NCBI RefSeq assembly: GCF_030272615.1
Contig: NC_081413.1
Location: forward strand, 159,152,849 to 159,216,848
Reading direction: 5' to 3'
DNA length: 64,000 nt
Source: Cryptomeria japonica
Lineage: Eukaryota; Streptophyta; Pinopsida; Cupressales; Cupressaceae
The notes beneath the pieces are model-generated. The model was not told the DNA's origin, searched no databases, and saw nothing but the letters and a program-made list of their open reading frames with translations. The translations under genes and the position numbers were made by a program. Of this stretch, positions 45,855 to 57,145 are shown piece by piece. The stretch's first letter is position 1. Every line of letters begins with the position of its first letter.

Positions 45855-46799
45855 TATTGGCAATTGACACTCATTGGATTCATATGTTGCCATTGATGGC
45901 AACATGGAAACATGGTTACTTGGCAACAAGATTCATAAGGCAGCTTACACCGGCATACACCAACACTAGGAAGCATTCACTGATAGACACCGGCATTGGA
46001 GAATCCAGGGTTACACCGGCACCGGCACCGACATCCAACACTTCAGTGAAGCCGACATCAAGCTTGGACCCGAAGGAAGTTTTATTTGTAAAAATCCTTC
46101 TATAATTATTGTATAAAACCGACATTGTATATCTTTTGTAATACATTGTAAGCTGACATAAGGCTTATTGTTTGTAAGGGTATATAGGTCAGTCTGCTAG
46201 GTCATTTTGAAAATAGGGACATAGGAGAATTATAGCATAATTGTATAATATGAAGTATATGTATGTAGATCATTTGTATGTGAATGTTATATCATGCAAT
46301 GATATGTAGATAGTTTGGAAAACATTCTTGGAGGAGAAGAGATATCGGTAGAAGTGTTCAGGGTTTATGAACCGGTACAGAGCAGAACTATAACTGGAAC
46401 TCTTTTTGGCATAGCGAATGCATTTTGTGAGTTCATTATTACTGTTTCATTTCAACAGAAGCTTGTAGTCAGTGAGACTCTTTTGTGGTGAGTAGTGTGC
46501 TCTAGGCAATGTGCCTTCCTGCATGTGCAGGCCCCCATTTTATGTAATATCCTTTCATATGGCCAGTGAACTGATATTGTGGGTCACAAATCCCACTGTG
46601 GTTTTTCCTCTTTGAGGTTTTCCACATATAAATTCTGTGTGTTATGGTGTTCATTTATGTGGATGGTTTATTTGCTTCAAGTTATATGTGTCTTCATTTA
46701 TCAGTTTATATGTGTATGTTATAAAAGGGTAAAATCATATCTTACTGGCAAAACACTAATTCACCCACCCCCCCCTCTTAGTTTTCTTGGATCCCAACA
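45855..46799 (+). repeat. 5' LTR of the nested element
   Basis: It starts tattggcaattgacac, where the right LTR has tgttggcaattgacac, and ends cttggatcccaaca. Several accggca motifs occur near its start. It is roughly 93-95 percent identical to the right LTR by eye. Confidence 0.9.
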
Positions 46800-46801
46800 A
46801 T

Positions 46802-46814
46802 TGGTATCAAAGCC
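46802..46814 (+). other. Primer binding site of the nested element
   Basis: tggtatcaaagcc is the tRNA-Met-type site with one change from tggtatcagagc. Confidence 0.8.
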
Positions 46815-46873
46815 TAGTTCCTCGGAAGAAGTTTAATAGCTTGAGGAAGATCCTGAAACCGGAATCATTAAAC

Positions 46874-48003
46874 ATGGCTATGGAGAAGCAACTTGAGATG
46901 GCTCTTGAGGATTATGATACTGCAAGGATGAAGAATTTAAAATTCCAAATTGAATTCTGCTAATGAATTCATTCTTGTCCTGCAAGAAAGATTATCATCA
47001 GCTCAAGCCAAGAGAAAGGAACTTTTGCAAAACCTGGATGATGAGGAGAAAAATGCACTTAAGGAACAATGCTAGAAACTAAGTCAAGCAAACATGCTCA
47101 TGAAGAATGAAATGCAAGACCTAACTATGAGGTTATCAAAAGATATTGAGGACAGAAAGAAGAAGGAAGATAATCTTGTTATATCTCTGAAGAACAAATT
47201 TGATGAATGTGGCAAATTGACTCATGAGAATAATCTGTTGAGAACTGATTTGGCACACTCCCGGAACAATGAACAAGAGCTTGAAAAACAAATAACTACT
47301 CGGAGAGATGATTTGACTACTGCAAGTGAGTATAAAGAAAAATTCAAGATTAGTGATGCATAGTTGGATGACTTATTGAATAGACAAAGGTAGAATGATG
47401 ATTCTAGAGGACTTGGATTTGTACAAGGTGAAAGCTCTGGTACTACAAATGAAGATCAGACAACCAGTATGCAAAACTCATCAGACTAGAGGACACCAAT
47501 AAGACAATTTAATGCTTATAAATTCAATGGTAGATGCTTTGTCTGTAATTTGGGCATATAGCTAAACAATGTAGAAATAGAGCAAATCAAAACTACAATT
47601 ATGTTCTCAGTCAATACACAAATTGTAAGAAATATGGTCATAGATCAGAAGATTGCAGAATGAATGTTAAATGTCATGCATGTGGAAAGTTTAGTCATTT
47701 GGCTAATCAATGTAGGTCAAGGAATGACACCGTATATGTTAAAGCAATTCAAAATAACAATGTTACATGTTATGCATGCAACAAAATAGGTCATATTGCT
47801 AAGTACTGCAGAAGCAAGACTCAACCAGTTAGCAATGATAAAGCAAATGAGAAAGGAAAGCAGAAGGTAGATGAAATACAACAAGGTCACACCAAGAGAT
47901 GGGTTAGAAAGTCTAAAGAACCAAGTGGAGATGGATCTACACCGATAACTCCACCGGTAGAACAGAGTATTCCTGCATCGGCAGGAAATTCCACCGGTAA
48001 CTG
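46874..48003 (+). pseudogene. Copia-like gag relic with four CCHC zinc knuckles
   Basis: The ATG at 46874 opens MAMEKQLEMALEDYD. A charged coiled-coil follows (EDRKKKEDNLVISLKNKF, GKLTHENNLLRTDL), then LDDLLNRQR and GLGFVQGESS, a junction typical of plant copia gag before the knuckle. Four CCHC motifs lie in a row: 47535-47572 (4 nt short, frameshifted), 47615-47656 (first Cys changed to Tyr), 47672-47713 (intact) and 47768-47809 (intact). The usual N-terminal capsid part is missing. Stops and frameshifts occur before 47094 and near 47362. The tail is basic, then Pro/Thr-rich. It would bind element RNA. Confidence 0.75.
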
Positions 48004-48372
48004 AGCCATACGCCTTAGGGGTTGGAAAATCTATTGCAAATTTTGCATATTCCCTGGAGGAGATCTGAAAGAGATCTGGAGAGTTGTCTTAATCATTGAT
48101 GAAGGTTTACCCGGCATAAGACTATGAAACTGACATGTGGTAGGGTGCATCGTGAAGAATTTATGATAGTGAAGGATTAGGGTTTACTTGCTGATAAAAA
48201 GAGAAAGTGAATTAATTTTCACTCACCTAGCATTCAAGTAATCTAGAGTGAAGAAAAGGCAAATTTCAGGCGATTAAGAGCGAGAAAAGGCATTCTGAAA
48301 GGATTTCCAGCAATCATCGGAGAAGCAATCAAATCTTCACATTGGCGATCATTTTTTAGGTATTTCTTCAAA
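48004..48372 (+). other. Spacer between the gag relic and the accessory ORF
   Basis: No coding signal. The usual pol region is absent here. A possible 5' leader of the following ORF includes cattttttaggtatttcttcaaaatggc. Confidence 0.5.
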
Positions 48373-51309
48373 ATGGCATCCGGATCATATGCTCCTACTT
48401 TCATTACAAACCCCACCATTGTTAAAGTTAAGGATAGGCTGAGACCCGTTTTCAAGGAAGTTCCCCAAATAGCTAAGAAAGAAGACTCTGCGGGCGCATT
48501 CTATAGGGTTCCTGATGATGTGATGTATGTTGAAGATGTAAGGGCATATATTCACTGCACCTTGGAGGATCTAGGTATAGAAGAGATAAAGGGCATGTAT
48601 CAATCTGTGATACTGGGAGACTTAGGAACAATCAAGTTGGAATATAAGATCATCAAGGATCTAGGGTTAACCGGTATTCTATACATACCAGAATTCAAAG
48701 ATGAGGTGATCATATATGTTCTGAGCAAGGTTCACAATGAGTTCTTCTGGTTGGATAGGCCCCACATGATCACAAAGGAAGCAATTCAAGCAGTTATCAA
48801 CTTACCCAAATTTGGACAAGAACTTGGCAAGAAGATTTCCACCACTACGGTTGAGAAGCTCACCGACACAACCCATGATGGAAGATCTATGAGGGTCAGC
48901 ACCATCAAGGACTTAGATGTGAAATTTGTCAGCATGATAATCAACTATAAGGAAACTCAATCTAGTCGACTGAACTCTGTTGGTAGTTCCTGCATCCATG
49001 CTGCTTATTAGATGTTAAAGAATAATGAGAAGTATGATTTATGCGAATGGTTGAGAATTGATTTAATGATAAATCTTGAAAAGATTAAGAGTGTTAAGAA
49101 AGGAAGTTTTAAGTTTGGAAATCTCATTGTTTGTTTGATGCTTTACTTCATGAATGAGCTACCCAGTCTAGGGAAGAAGAGTAGGGTGCATGACATACCG
49201 GTAGGTATGCAAATCAAGGAAGCAATCACCGGTCTTGGTACCGACAGGGATGAAAAGCTTTGGGGATATTTCAAAATATTTCAGGAAAACATGAGATAGA
49301 GGGAAATAATATCAAAGCACATTGAAGAGAAGTACTCCACTGATATCTGTTTTATGGTGAAAACTGATGGAATTGTTATGGAGGAAGTAGAACCTAGGAT
49401 TATATGGATCACTAAGCTTGGATATGAAGTGGATGATAGCATTTTTGAACTCTATGCAAAAATGTTGCTTGATGCTCCATTGGATGATAAAACAAAACGC
49501 TTCGGTACTACAAAAGAAAAGGCTCTTGAAGTCAAGATTGGATTTGACAATAAAAGAAGAGAGAAGAAAATAGATAAGATGTCTGCATATATACAAGATG
49601 TAATTCATAAGATAGACACTCAATTGGGTTCTGGATCCAAATCGACAAAGGAACCGACATTGGTTAGTGCTCCTGAGGCAAAGAGGCCTGAAACTTTCAT
49701 TTCTTCTATCACTTCTGACTCTGATCCAAAGGATAATGAACCTATAGCATTTAGAAGGGTACAAAGAAAGAAAGTTGATTAGCCTCAAGTAGAGGAGAAT
49801 AAGGTGGAGCCAAGGAGGAAGCTTGTGAGAAAAGTAATAAAACCTACTGCACCCCCACCCCCGGCAAGGAAACCTATTCAGAAGAGGAAACCAATCACAT
49901 CCACTCCGATAACCCACAAGAAGAAGAAGAAGAATGATGATGATACTAAATCTGGTAAGGCTATAATGACCTGTGTTGAATTGATTGATGAAATAACCAA
50001 GGATGGAATTTTGAAAAATGTATCTATTTATTATGAAGATTTAGAGGATAATGAGCAAAATGAGATTGAAGAGGAAATTTTGTTACATATAGATATATAT
50101 AAGAAAGCCTTAGTAAAATTTTTGAAGGAAAATCCTCTATCACTATACAATAAATTAGATGCTAGAAGACTTGATGCAGTCAAGAGGGATAGAGAAATTA
50201 AGGAAGTAGAACTTTTGGGTATGTGTGGATCAATAAACAATGAGGAAATGAAAAGATGCATAGATGTTGCTAACAAAACAGTTTTTAGTAGCAAACCCTA
50301 GCAAATAAGCCTAACGATGGGCAGGGTAAATGAGGTAGTAAATGAGACCAAAGATGGTTGGACCAAATTCTTCCAAAAGAATCCTGATTTTCTCACCTCC
50401 CAAGAAGAATTTGTAAAAGCAACAACTTCCACCATCCCAGACAGATCTAAAGGGAAAGGTATTTTGGATAGTTCAGCTCTAATTTTGAATAAATCGGCAG
50501 TAACTATAAGTATACAGACACCACTGGCAGTAAAGGAGAGTGTATAGTCAATACCGATAGAAACAACTTTTGAACAACGTGATGTACAGGGTACTGACAA
50601 TATTGTGGATAATACTCCACCGACGGTAATAGATACTGCATCAAGTGGCAAAGCCACCGGTGCTAAGGAGGATTGGGCAAAGGGAATTGAGACTATACCA
50701 ATAGTTAATATTGGTTCCTCGACAAAGGTTTTGGAAATTGACACTTCTCAAGTTGAGAAGAAATCAATCACTAAGATGAGTCCCACTGAGTTAATGATGA
50801 TGGCTACTCAGAAACTAATAAAGGAGGGATCGACAGATAAAGGAATAATAGATCACTCAATCACAGTTTTGCACAGACTAATTCCTGATTGTAAGATTAA
50901 AAATGAAGCAAGCCCTTAAGGCAAGCTTAAGGCATTAACTGAGCATATATCTTACAACTTTCAATCTTTGTAGCAAATTTCAGACCGACAGGCACTTGAG
51001 AGATTTACTGTGGCTAAGAGAGCTACTTTTTATCAAATTATTGAAACAAAGAAGAAGAAAATTGAAGGAAAATTGATTCTTATTGAGAATTGTTTAAAAC
51101 AGTGTACAAATATCTATAGGGTCTATTGTAACATAGAAACTCTTACAACAAATGTAGATAGCAGATTAAAGGATTTACATGATCAGGTTGCAAATATTGC
51201 AAATTCTTTTGATGGATTAACCTTACTAACAACATCTATTGATGGACAAATTTTGTCTTTAGAGAACCAAATTTTTTCTTTTGAAAAGAAAAGAGACAAG
51301 ATCATTTGA
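48373..51309 (+). pseudogene. 979-codon accessory ORF of the nested element, function unknown
   Basis: A single frame starts at MASGSYAPTF and ends with the TGA at 51307, without any frameshift. It is interrupted only by stops at 49009, 49297, 49780, 50299, 50545 and 50971 (all TAG) and 50917 (TAA). Residues about 1-470 look globular, with KEAIQAVINLPKFGQ and FKFGNLIVCLMLYFMNEL. Residues about 420-520 are Lys/Pro-rich (RKLVRKVIKPT, PPPPARKP) and may act as a nuclear-localising or nucleic-acid-binding stretch. Residues about 530-650 are acidic and helical. The last 120 residues are a likely coiled-coil (HDQVANIANSFDGL, LENQIFSFEKKRDK). I recognise no domain. Position and build recall env-like or accessory ORFs of plant LTR elements, with no clear signal peptide. 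Confidence 0.7.
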
Positions 51310-51748
51310 AGAGCAAGAAGTCTTAGAGGATTGGTGAGTTCAAGATTGGATTCACTCGGTGTACACAAGAGGGAATGTATGGATATCTAAGCCCACACCG
51401 GCAGAAGTCAAGGACAAGGAAACATTTGCACACTTACTGAGTGGACTTGTATCCATGTCTGAAACCTTCAGAACTGGCTACGATACATATTTACAATTGC
51501 TAGACAAGGCTTACCCGAAAATTTTGAAATTGGTCAAGCTCCGGTAAAGAAATATGTATTTATTAATTCTTTCAATTCTTTCATTGGTCTTTGGCATTGA
51601 TGCCAAAGGGGGAGTGTATATAATGTGAAAAATATCAGACAGAAAATATGGGAAGGATATCAGGTAGGAGTGTATTGCTCAGGGGGAGCACACTTCAGGT
51701 TGAACCGACAAGGAATCCATTTTTTACATGAGTGTTGCCATCAATGCC
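51310..51748 (+). other. 3' untranslated region of the nested element
   Basis: No gene seen. A purine run (ccaaagggggag, near 51603) and atcaatgccaaatggggaga (near 51740) resemble each other and may be a duplicated purine tract. Confidence 0.5.
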
Positions 51749-51760
51749 AAATGGGGAGAT
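51749..51760 (+). other. Polypurine tract of the nested element
   Basis: aaatggggagat abuts the 3' LTR start tgttggcaa. Confidence 0.75.
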
Positions 51761-52720
51761 TGTTGGCAATTGACACTCATTGGATTCATATGTTGTCATT
51801 GATGGCAACATGGTTACTTGGTAACAAGATTCATAAGGAAGCTTAGACCAGCATACACCGGCATTAGGAGGCATTCACCGGTAGACACCAGCATTGGAGA
51901 ATCCAGGGTTACACCGGCACTAACATCCAGCACTTCAGTGAAGCCGACATCGGGCTTGGACCCGAAGGAAGTTTTATTTGTAAAAATCATTTTGTAATTA
52001 TTTTATAAAGTCATCATTGTATATCTTTTGTAATGCATTGTAAGCTAACACAAAGCTTATTGTTTGTAAGGGTATATAGGTCAGTCTACTAGGTCATTTT
52101 GAAAATAGGGACATAGGAGAATTATAGCAGAACTGTATAATGCGAAGTATCTGTATGTAGATCATTTGTATGCAAATGTTATATCATGCAATGATCTGTA
52201 GATAGTTTGGAAAGAATTCTTGGAGGAGAAGAGATACCGGTAGAAATGTTCAGGGTTTATGAACCGGTACAGAGAAGAACTATAACTGGAACTCTTTTTG
52301 GCATAGCAGATGCATTTTGTGAGTTCATTATTACTATTTCATTTCAACATAAGCTTGTAGTTAGTGAGACTCTTTTGTGATGAGTAGTGTGCTCTAGGCA
52401 GTGTGCCTTCCTGCATGTGCAAGCCCCCATTTTATGTAATATCCTTTCATATGGCCAGTGAACTGATATTGTGGGTCACAAATCCCACCGTGGTTTTTCC
52501 TCTTTAAGGTTTTCCACGTATAAATTATGTGTGTTTTGGTGTTCATTTATGTGGATGGTTTATTTGCTTCAAGTTATATGTTTCTTCATTTACCAGTTTA
52601 TATGTGTATGTTATAAAAGGGTAAAATTATATCTTACCAGCAAAACATCGATTCACACCCCCCCCGCACCCCCGCCTCGGCCCCCCCCCCCCGCCCTCTT
52701 AGTGTTCTTGGATCCCAACA
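51761..52720 (+). repeat. 3' LTR of the nested element
   Basis: It ends with gatcccaaca at the right target duplication. Compared with the left LTR it carries an enlarged C-rich tract near its right end, which explains part of the length difference. Confidence 0.9.
52656..52694 (+). repeat. Expanded C-rich tract in the 3' LTR
   Basis: About 39 bp consist almost only of C with a few G and A, where the 5' LTR has about 16 bp. It is a simple-sequence expansion or a sequencing-difficult tract. Confidence 0.85.
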
Positions 52721-53400
52721 GAAATTGTCACAGACCAAGGAGCACAGTTCACATCTACATTAGTTACAACATTAGTAAATGAATACAATATCAGGCATCA
52801 AAAATCTACACCGTACCATCCTCAAGCTAATGGTCAAGCATAGATAACCAATAGAGATATTGAAAGCATCCTGACCAAAACTGTAGATCTCCATAGGAAA
52901 GATTGGGCAGCTAGATTGCCAGAAGTAGTCTGGGCATATAGGACATCTTGGAAGACAACAATAGGGATCGCTCCTTTTGAGATACTATATGGGAAGAAAT
53001 AAATGATTCCCATTGAATTTGAGCATAAAACTCTCAGAACAACAGTCGAATTAGGTATGAATATCACTATCGCACAACAAGCAAGGATCATGCAGTTGAA
53101 TGAGTTATATGAAATCAGGACAACAACCTTTCAAAACACAGAAATCCTATAAAATCAACGAATCAGATGGCATGATAAGTACATTAAAGACAAGAAAATT
53201 CAATTAGGGGATAGGGATCTTCTCTATGATTCGTGGTACAAAGATAATCTAGGAAAACTTCACAAAAGATGGTTAGGCCCATATGAGGTATCACAAGTAT
53301 TTGAGAATGGAGCTATTCAACTCACAACAATTGATCTCGTAAGATTCAAATTGCTAGTCAACGGGCATAGGTTGAAGTTGTATCACAAGCCCTCATCCAA
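52721..53400 (+). pseudogene. Athila-like integrase, right part
   Basis: It continues the gene split at 45854: VTDQGAQFTS (second Asp) and TPYHPQANGQA. A TAG at 52841 then lies exactly where the catalytic Glu of the DDE triad is expected. VVWAYRTSWKTTIGIAPFE and the C-terminal HKRWLGPYEVSQVFENGAIQ follow. LVNGHRLKLYH is typical of Athila/Tat integrases. Additional TAA stops are present. Confidence 0.88.
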
Positions 53401-54243
53401 AGCAGATTTCTTGCATCAGTTTGCTTCAACCTATTTTCTTGCAGCTTCAACCTTCGGGTTTCTTGTAGCCGACGCAGGTGGGCTCTCAGCCCTTCCTTCT
53501 GACTAGTCAACCATGATAATTTATAATAAACACTTCCATACTTTTGGAAGTCATTTCTCCATAATAACTTGCATATTCCACTCCATTTCACCTTCATATC
53601 TTCTGTTTCACTCCATCTCACTTCATATGCAACCACTTTTCCAACACTTTCATTAAGTTAACTGAACGTGAGCTTAAGAAGACTTCAACTTGCATATTGC
53701 CACATCACTCTAGGTATGTCATAAATTAATGCTTTATTTATTTCTTGTTAAATTCATTCATTAGTTGCATCATTATTGCAATGTATATTCCTCATACACT
53801 TCCTATAATTTCTCTTCTGCCATGTGAGGACACTTGGCACACTTTTGGTTGGGGGGAGTGTACTGTGATTTGATATTCCCACATGTGATTTGACTTTCCC
53901 ACGTCCCACATCATCAATACCTTCTATCACTTTTAATAAAAATCAAATCTAAGTTAAGCGAATAAAGTGATTGTGACATTTTAATTCACAAGAATTACAA
54001 GAAACATGCGCATTTTTTATTTTTTAAACTTTGCATGAGTTGCCTTTCTGGGTTGTCCTTCTGCCTTTATGAGCCATAATTATACTATCTAGTCACCTTT
54101 TTAGTTTCCATTTATTTTTTTTGCCATTTTTGTCTAGAAAGGGTTTTCTTTGAAAGACAAATATTGTGAGCTACAAGAGACGCTGGTAAGAAGTTGAAAC
54201 AAAGGGTTACAAAGTATTGCAGAACTTGAGCTGAAAGAGCATA
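53401..54243 (+). other. Spacer between integrase and env-position ORF
   Basis: No ORF I trust. The tract ttggttggggggagtgtactg at about 53847-53867 resembles the terminal purine tract of the same element (ggttggggggaa at 57134-57145). Confidence 0.6.
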
Positions 54244-57076
54244 ATGGGGGGTTCTTTGATAAGACATGAACCTATAGTCCATACCTCCATTTTGCAAGAC
54301 CAAGTATGTGGTCAAGAATTTGTTCAAAGTAGATGGTTGAATTATTTTCTGAAGCTGGATGATTTTAATGAAGATATAGCCACCGAGTTTGCCATGACAT
54401 TCTCTAATGGTGAAGCAAATGTTAAAGGCCTAAGAGTTTTGGCCACTGAAGAAATGATTGCAGAAGTGACAGGTTTACTGGTTGAAGGAGAGAAGTACCC
54501 AGAATCTAAGGATGCCAAGAGTGCCATAGTAGAATTCACAAGACCTAGAGATCGTACATTGATTGTTGACAAGCAAGGGGCCAGAAGAATCTCTTTACCA
54601 AACAAATGGATGGTGACAGTTGTTCACATAATTAAATATTTGACCTATGAAGGGAGGTAGTCATGTTTGTACTCAATTCACTTTAAGTTTCTCAGCCATC
54701 TCAGGCATGGAATTAGGATGAACGTCTCGAATGTGTTGTATAACCTTCTGATGATCATAGTCGCTGAAACTCAAAAAGGTAGGTCAAATTCAATTTCTCA
54801 TCATTGTTTAATTAAATTTTTAGTTGAACGGTAATTGAGGAATGTTTCTCAATTATCCTGGGAGGAATTTGTCTCACTTTGGGAATTTAGGGCAGAAGAT
54901 TATAGGGGTCAACAAAGGGATTCTGAAAGAGAGACTAGGGTTTATAAAAAAGAAAAGGAAAACTACTCTTGGAGCCTCAAGCTCTAAGGATGTTCCTACT
55001 GTAGAGTTTCCTGCAATGGAGGTAACCCCTAGCAATGTTGAGCTGACTCTTGTAGCCACCGTTGGAAATGTTCCAGCAAAATTTTTTAGAAAAACTAGGG
55101 CTTCTTCTCATAAGGAAAAAGGTAAGGTAGTTGAGTCAACTAAGGTTAGGATATAAGAAGAAACCCCAAGCCCTAAACAGGAAAAGAGGGAAAATTCAAC
55201 TGAGACCATTAAGGAAAGCCCTAGTACAAAAACCCCTAAGAGATTAAAGCAGAGGCAGAGGTTTAAAGAAACTTTAGAGAAAGGAAAGGGGCCCTCAAGT
55301 GTTAGAGGTGTAAAAAGGAAACTTGAGGATGAATTAGAAGAAGAAACTTCAACCCTTGAAAGAAGAAATTAGGAAGTTGCAAAATCTCCTAAAAATAAAA
55401 AAGAGGTCGTTGTCATAAAATCTCCTGCATCAACTTTTTGGTTCAAAAAAACTACAAATAAATCTAAACCTACCAAAACCCATAGGAGCGCTCCAACTAT
55501 GCCTCAAAGAAGAAGTCATAGGCTTAGAGGAAAGCCCAAGAAAAATTCAAATGTGAAATGTGGAGGACCTATCCAAAATTTATTCTTCAAACTCAGCTTC
55601 TAAAACACCCGAGTGTGGGGGAAAAGAGGAGGAAGTTGAGCAGGAGGAGGAGATGAGTGGAATCTTTGAAAAGGAGAAAACTTTTGAGGAGGAGCAAAGC
55701 ACTGGAGAATAGCAAGAAGTTGAGGAAGAGAAATAATATGATGAAGGTTGGGTGGGTTAGATAATTTGGCGAAAGCAACAGAGAGAGTAATTGAACAGGA
55801 ATAGGACGCGGGTCCTACAACAACTGCTTCCATGATAGGACAAGAGAAAGTTCCTACAGTAGAAAAGCAAGCTCTTGCCGCTAAAGAGGAACCACAATAG
55901 TAAGGAATACAACACTCTTGGAACAAAACAAGAAGAAAATTTTGTAGGAGAGCAGGGAGATGAAATAGGACAAAAAGAAACTCCTACATAGGAACCAGTG
56001 AATGCACAAGTAGGAGAGCAAGGACAATTAACTGAGGAATAGAGGAAAAGGAGAGGAAAAGGGAAACTTTGAGTAGTTAGGCATAGGCCTGCTCATTTTT
56101 CTTGGATGTCAGTTGCATTCGATCTATATCGAGATATGTTGGACAAGGAAGCAGAATGGGAAAATGAGAAGTGTCAATTACAAAAAGAAATCAACAAGAG
56201 GGATGAGGAGATTGTCGCTCTTAAGGGGAAAATAAACATTGTGGTGACCATGGTGCCCAACATCCTTGAGTGTAGATCACCACCTAGGGTCTATGCAATG
56301 TATTTAAAGGAATGTTTTCTCACTTTCAAAATGTCCATGATTCTTTTAGATCGGGATCACTCCTTGGAAACTGCACAATAATTTTATCAAGTTTATCAAG
56401 ACTCTCCTCCTATAATTAGAAACTTACTTTGTGATTTTTATTTGCACAACTATGCAGCTCCTCATGATAAAGAATGAAACCCTCTATTATATATTGGTGA
56501 CATACATCTAAGAGCACTAATGTCCTGGATTTAGAATAAACATGCAAGAGGTGAAGAAGCTAAGACCTATCAAGAGGAAGAACTCATAATTCCTTTGTTA
56601 ATAAGAACAGAGAGTGATAATCCCTAGAAACTTTATTATGATTGGCAGAGAGTGTTGTATCATCCTGACTTTAAACCCAAAATGTTGGCCCTAAGGGAAG
56701 AAGCATACAAGGAGTTTGAAAAAAAGAGGTCCTCTAAGGCATAGTCAGCTCTGGGTCATGTAGCAAGAAGGTGGAACAGTCTTACAAAGGAATTAAAGAG
56801 GGAAGAACCAAACTCTTTATAGAATTACTATGCAGCCTTGAAGAGAACTTTGTGGTACCTTCGGTTAGGTTGAACAAAAATGAATAATTGGCTTCTTCTA
56901 CTCTTTCAACCACCTATGCTTCCATGGCCAATACCATATTGCAACATATTTGCCAATTCATTTGATGAAACAATAGAGAAATCTAGATGGGACAGAATTG
57001 AGAAGAATGGGGGATTTTATTGGATCCTATCTATAGGGGGCTTAGGAAAAACGTGGGTCATTGATTATAGGATTTA
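54244..57076 (+). pseudogene. Env-position accessory ORF of the Athila-like element
   Basis: The frame from the ATG at 54244 (MGGSLIRHEP) is open for 138 codons, with SRWLNYFLKLDDFNEDIATE, MTFSNGEANVKGLRV, AEVTGLLVEGEKYPE and VVHIIKYLTYEGR. A TAG at 54658 follows where Gln is likely. After frameshifts come a Lys/Ser/Thr/Pro-rich middle (54842-55600), a Glu-rich low-complexity part, and a helical C-terminal part (WENEKCQLQKEINKRDEEI near 56157; VARRWNSLTKELKREEPNS near 56760). Athila elements carry an env-like ORF at this place. I see no convincing signal peptide or membrane anchor, so env identity rests on position only. Confidence 0.65.
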
Positions 57077-57133
57077 GGCAAGAGGAAGGAATGCAACATC
57101 TTCATCTTCTTCTAGAGGATCAGCAAGACTTTA

Positions 57134-57145
57134 GGTTGGGGGGAA
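57134..57145 (+). other. Polypurine tract of the Athila-like element
   Basis: ggttggggggaa directly precedes the 3' LTR start TGATGAGCC. Confidence 0.8.

Larger units (their letters stand above)
45855..52720 (+). mobile_element. Nested LTR element without pol, carrying gag-like and unknown ORFs
   Basis: LTRs of 945 and 960 bp start T(G/A)TTGGCAATTG and end GGATCCCAACA, forming TGTTGG/CCAACA inverted ends. A tRNA-Met-type primer site, a purine tract and a perfect 5-bp target duplication are present. The internal 4.96 kb encode a coiled-coil/zinc-knuckle protein and then a 979-codon ORF of unknown function. I find no protease, RT, RNase H or integrase motif, so it must depend on another element. 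The gag coiled-coil and its GLGF-type end resemble copia gag. It sits in the Athila-like integrase gene in the same orientation. Confidence 0.9.

Noticed and set aside
49312-49917. 201-codon minus-strand ORF
   Set aside because: It is antisense to the long conserved-frame ORF of the nested element and has the Cys/Phe/Leu bias of an antisense shadow.
54244-54660. Independent host gene
   Set aside because: It lies between integrase and the terminal purine tract of one LTR element, so it is best read as that element's accessory ORF.
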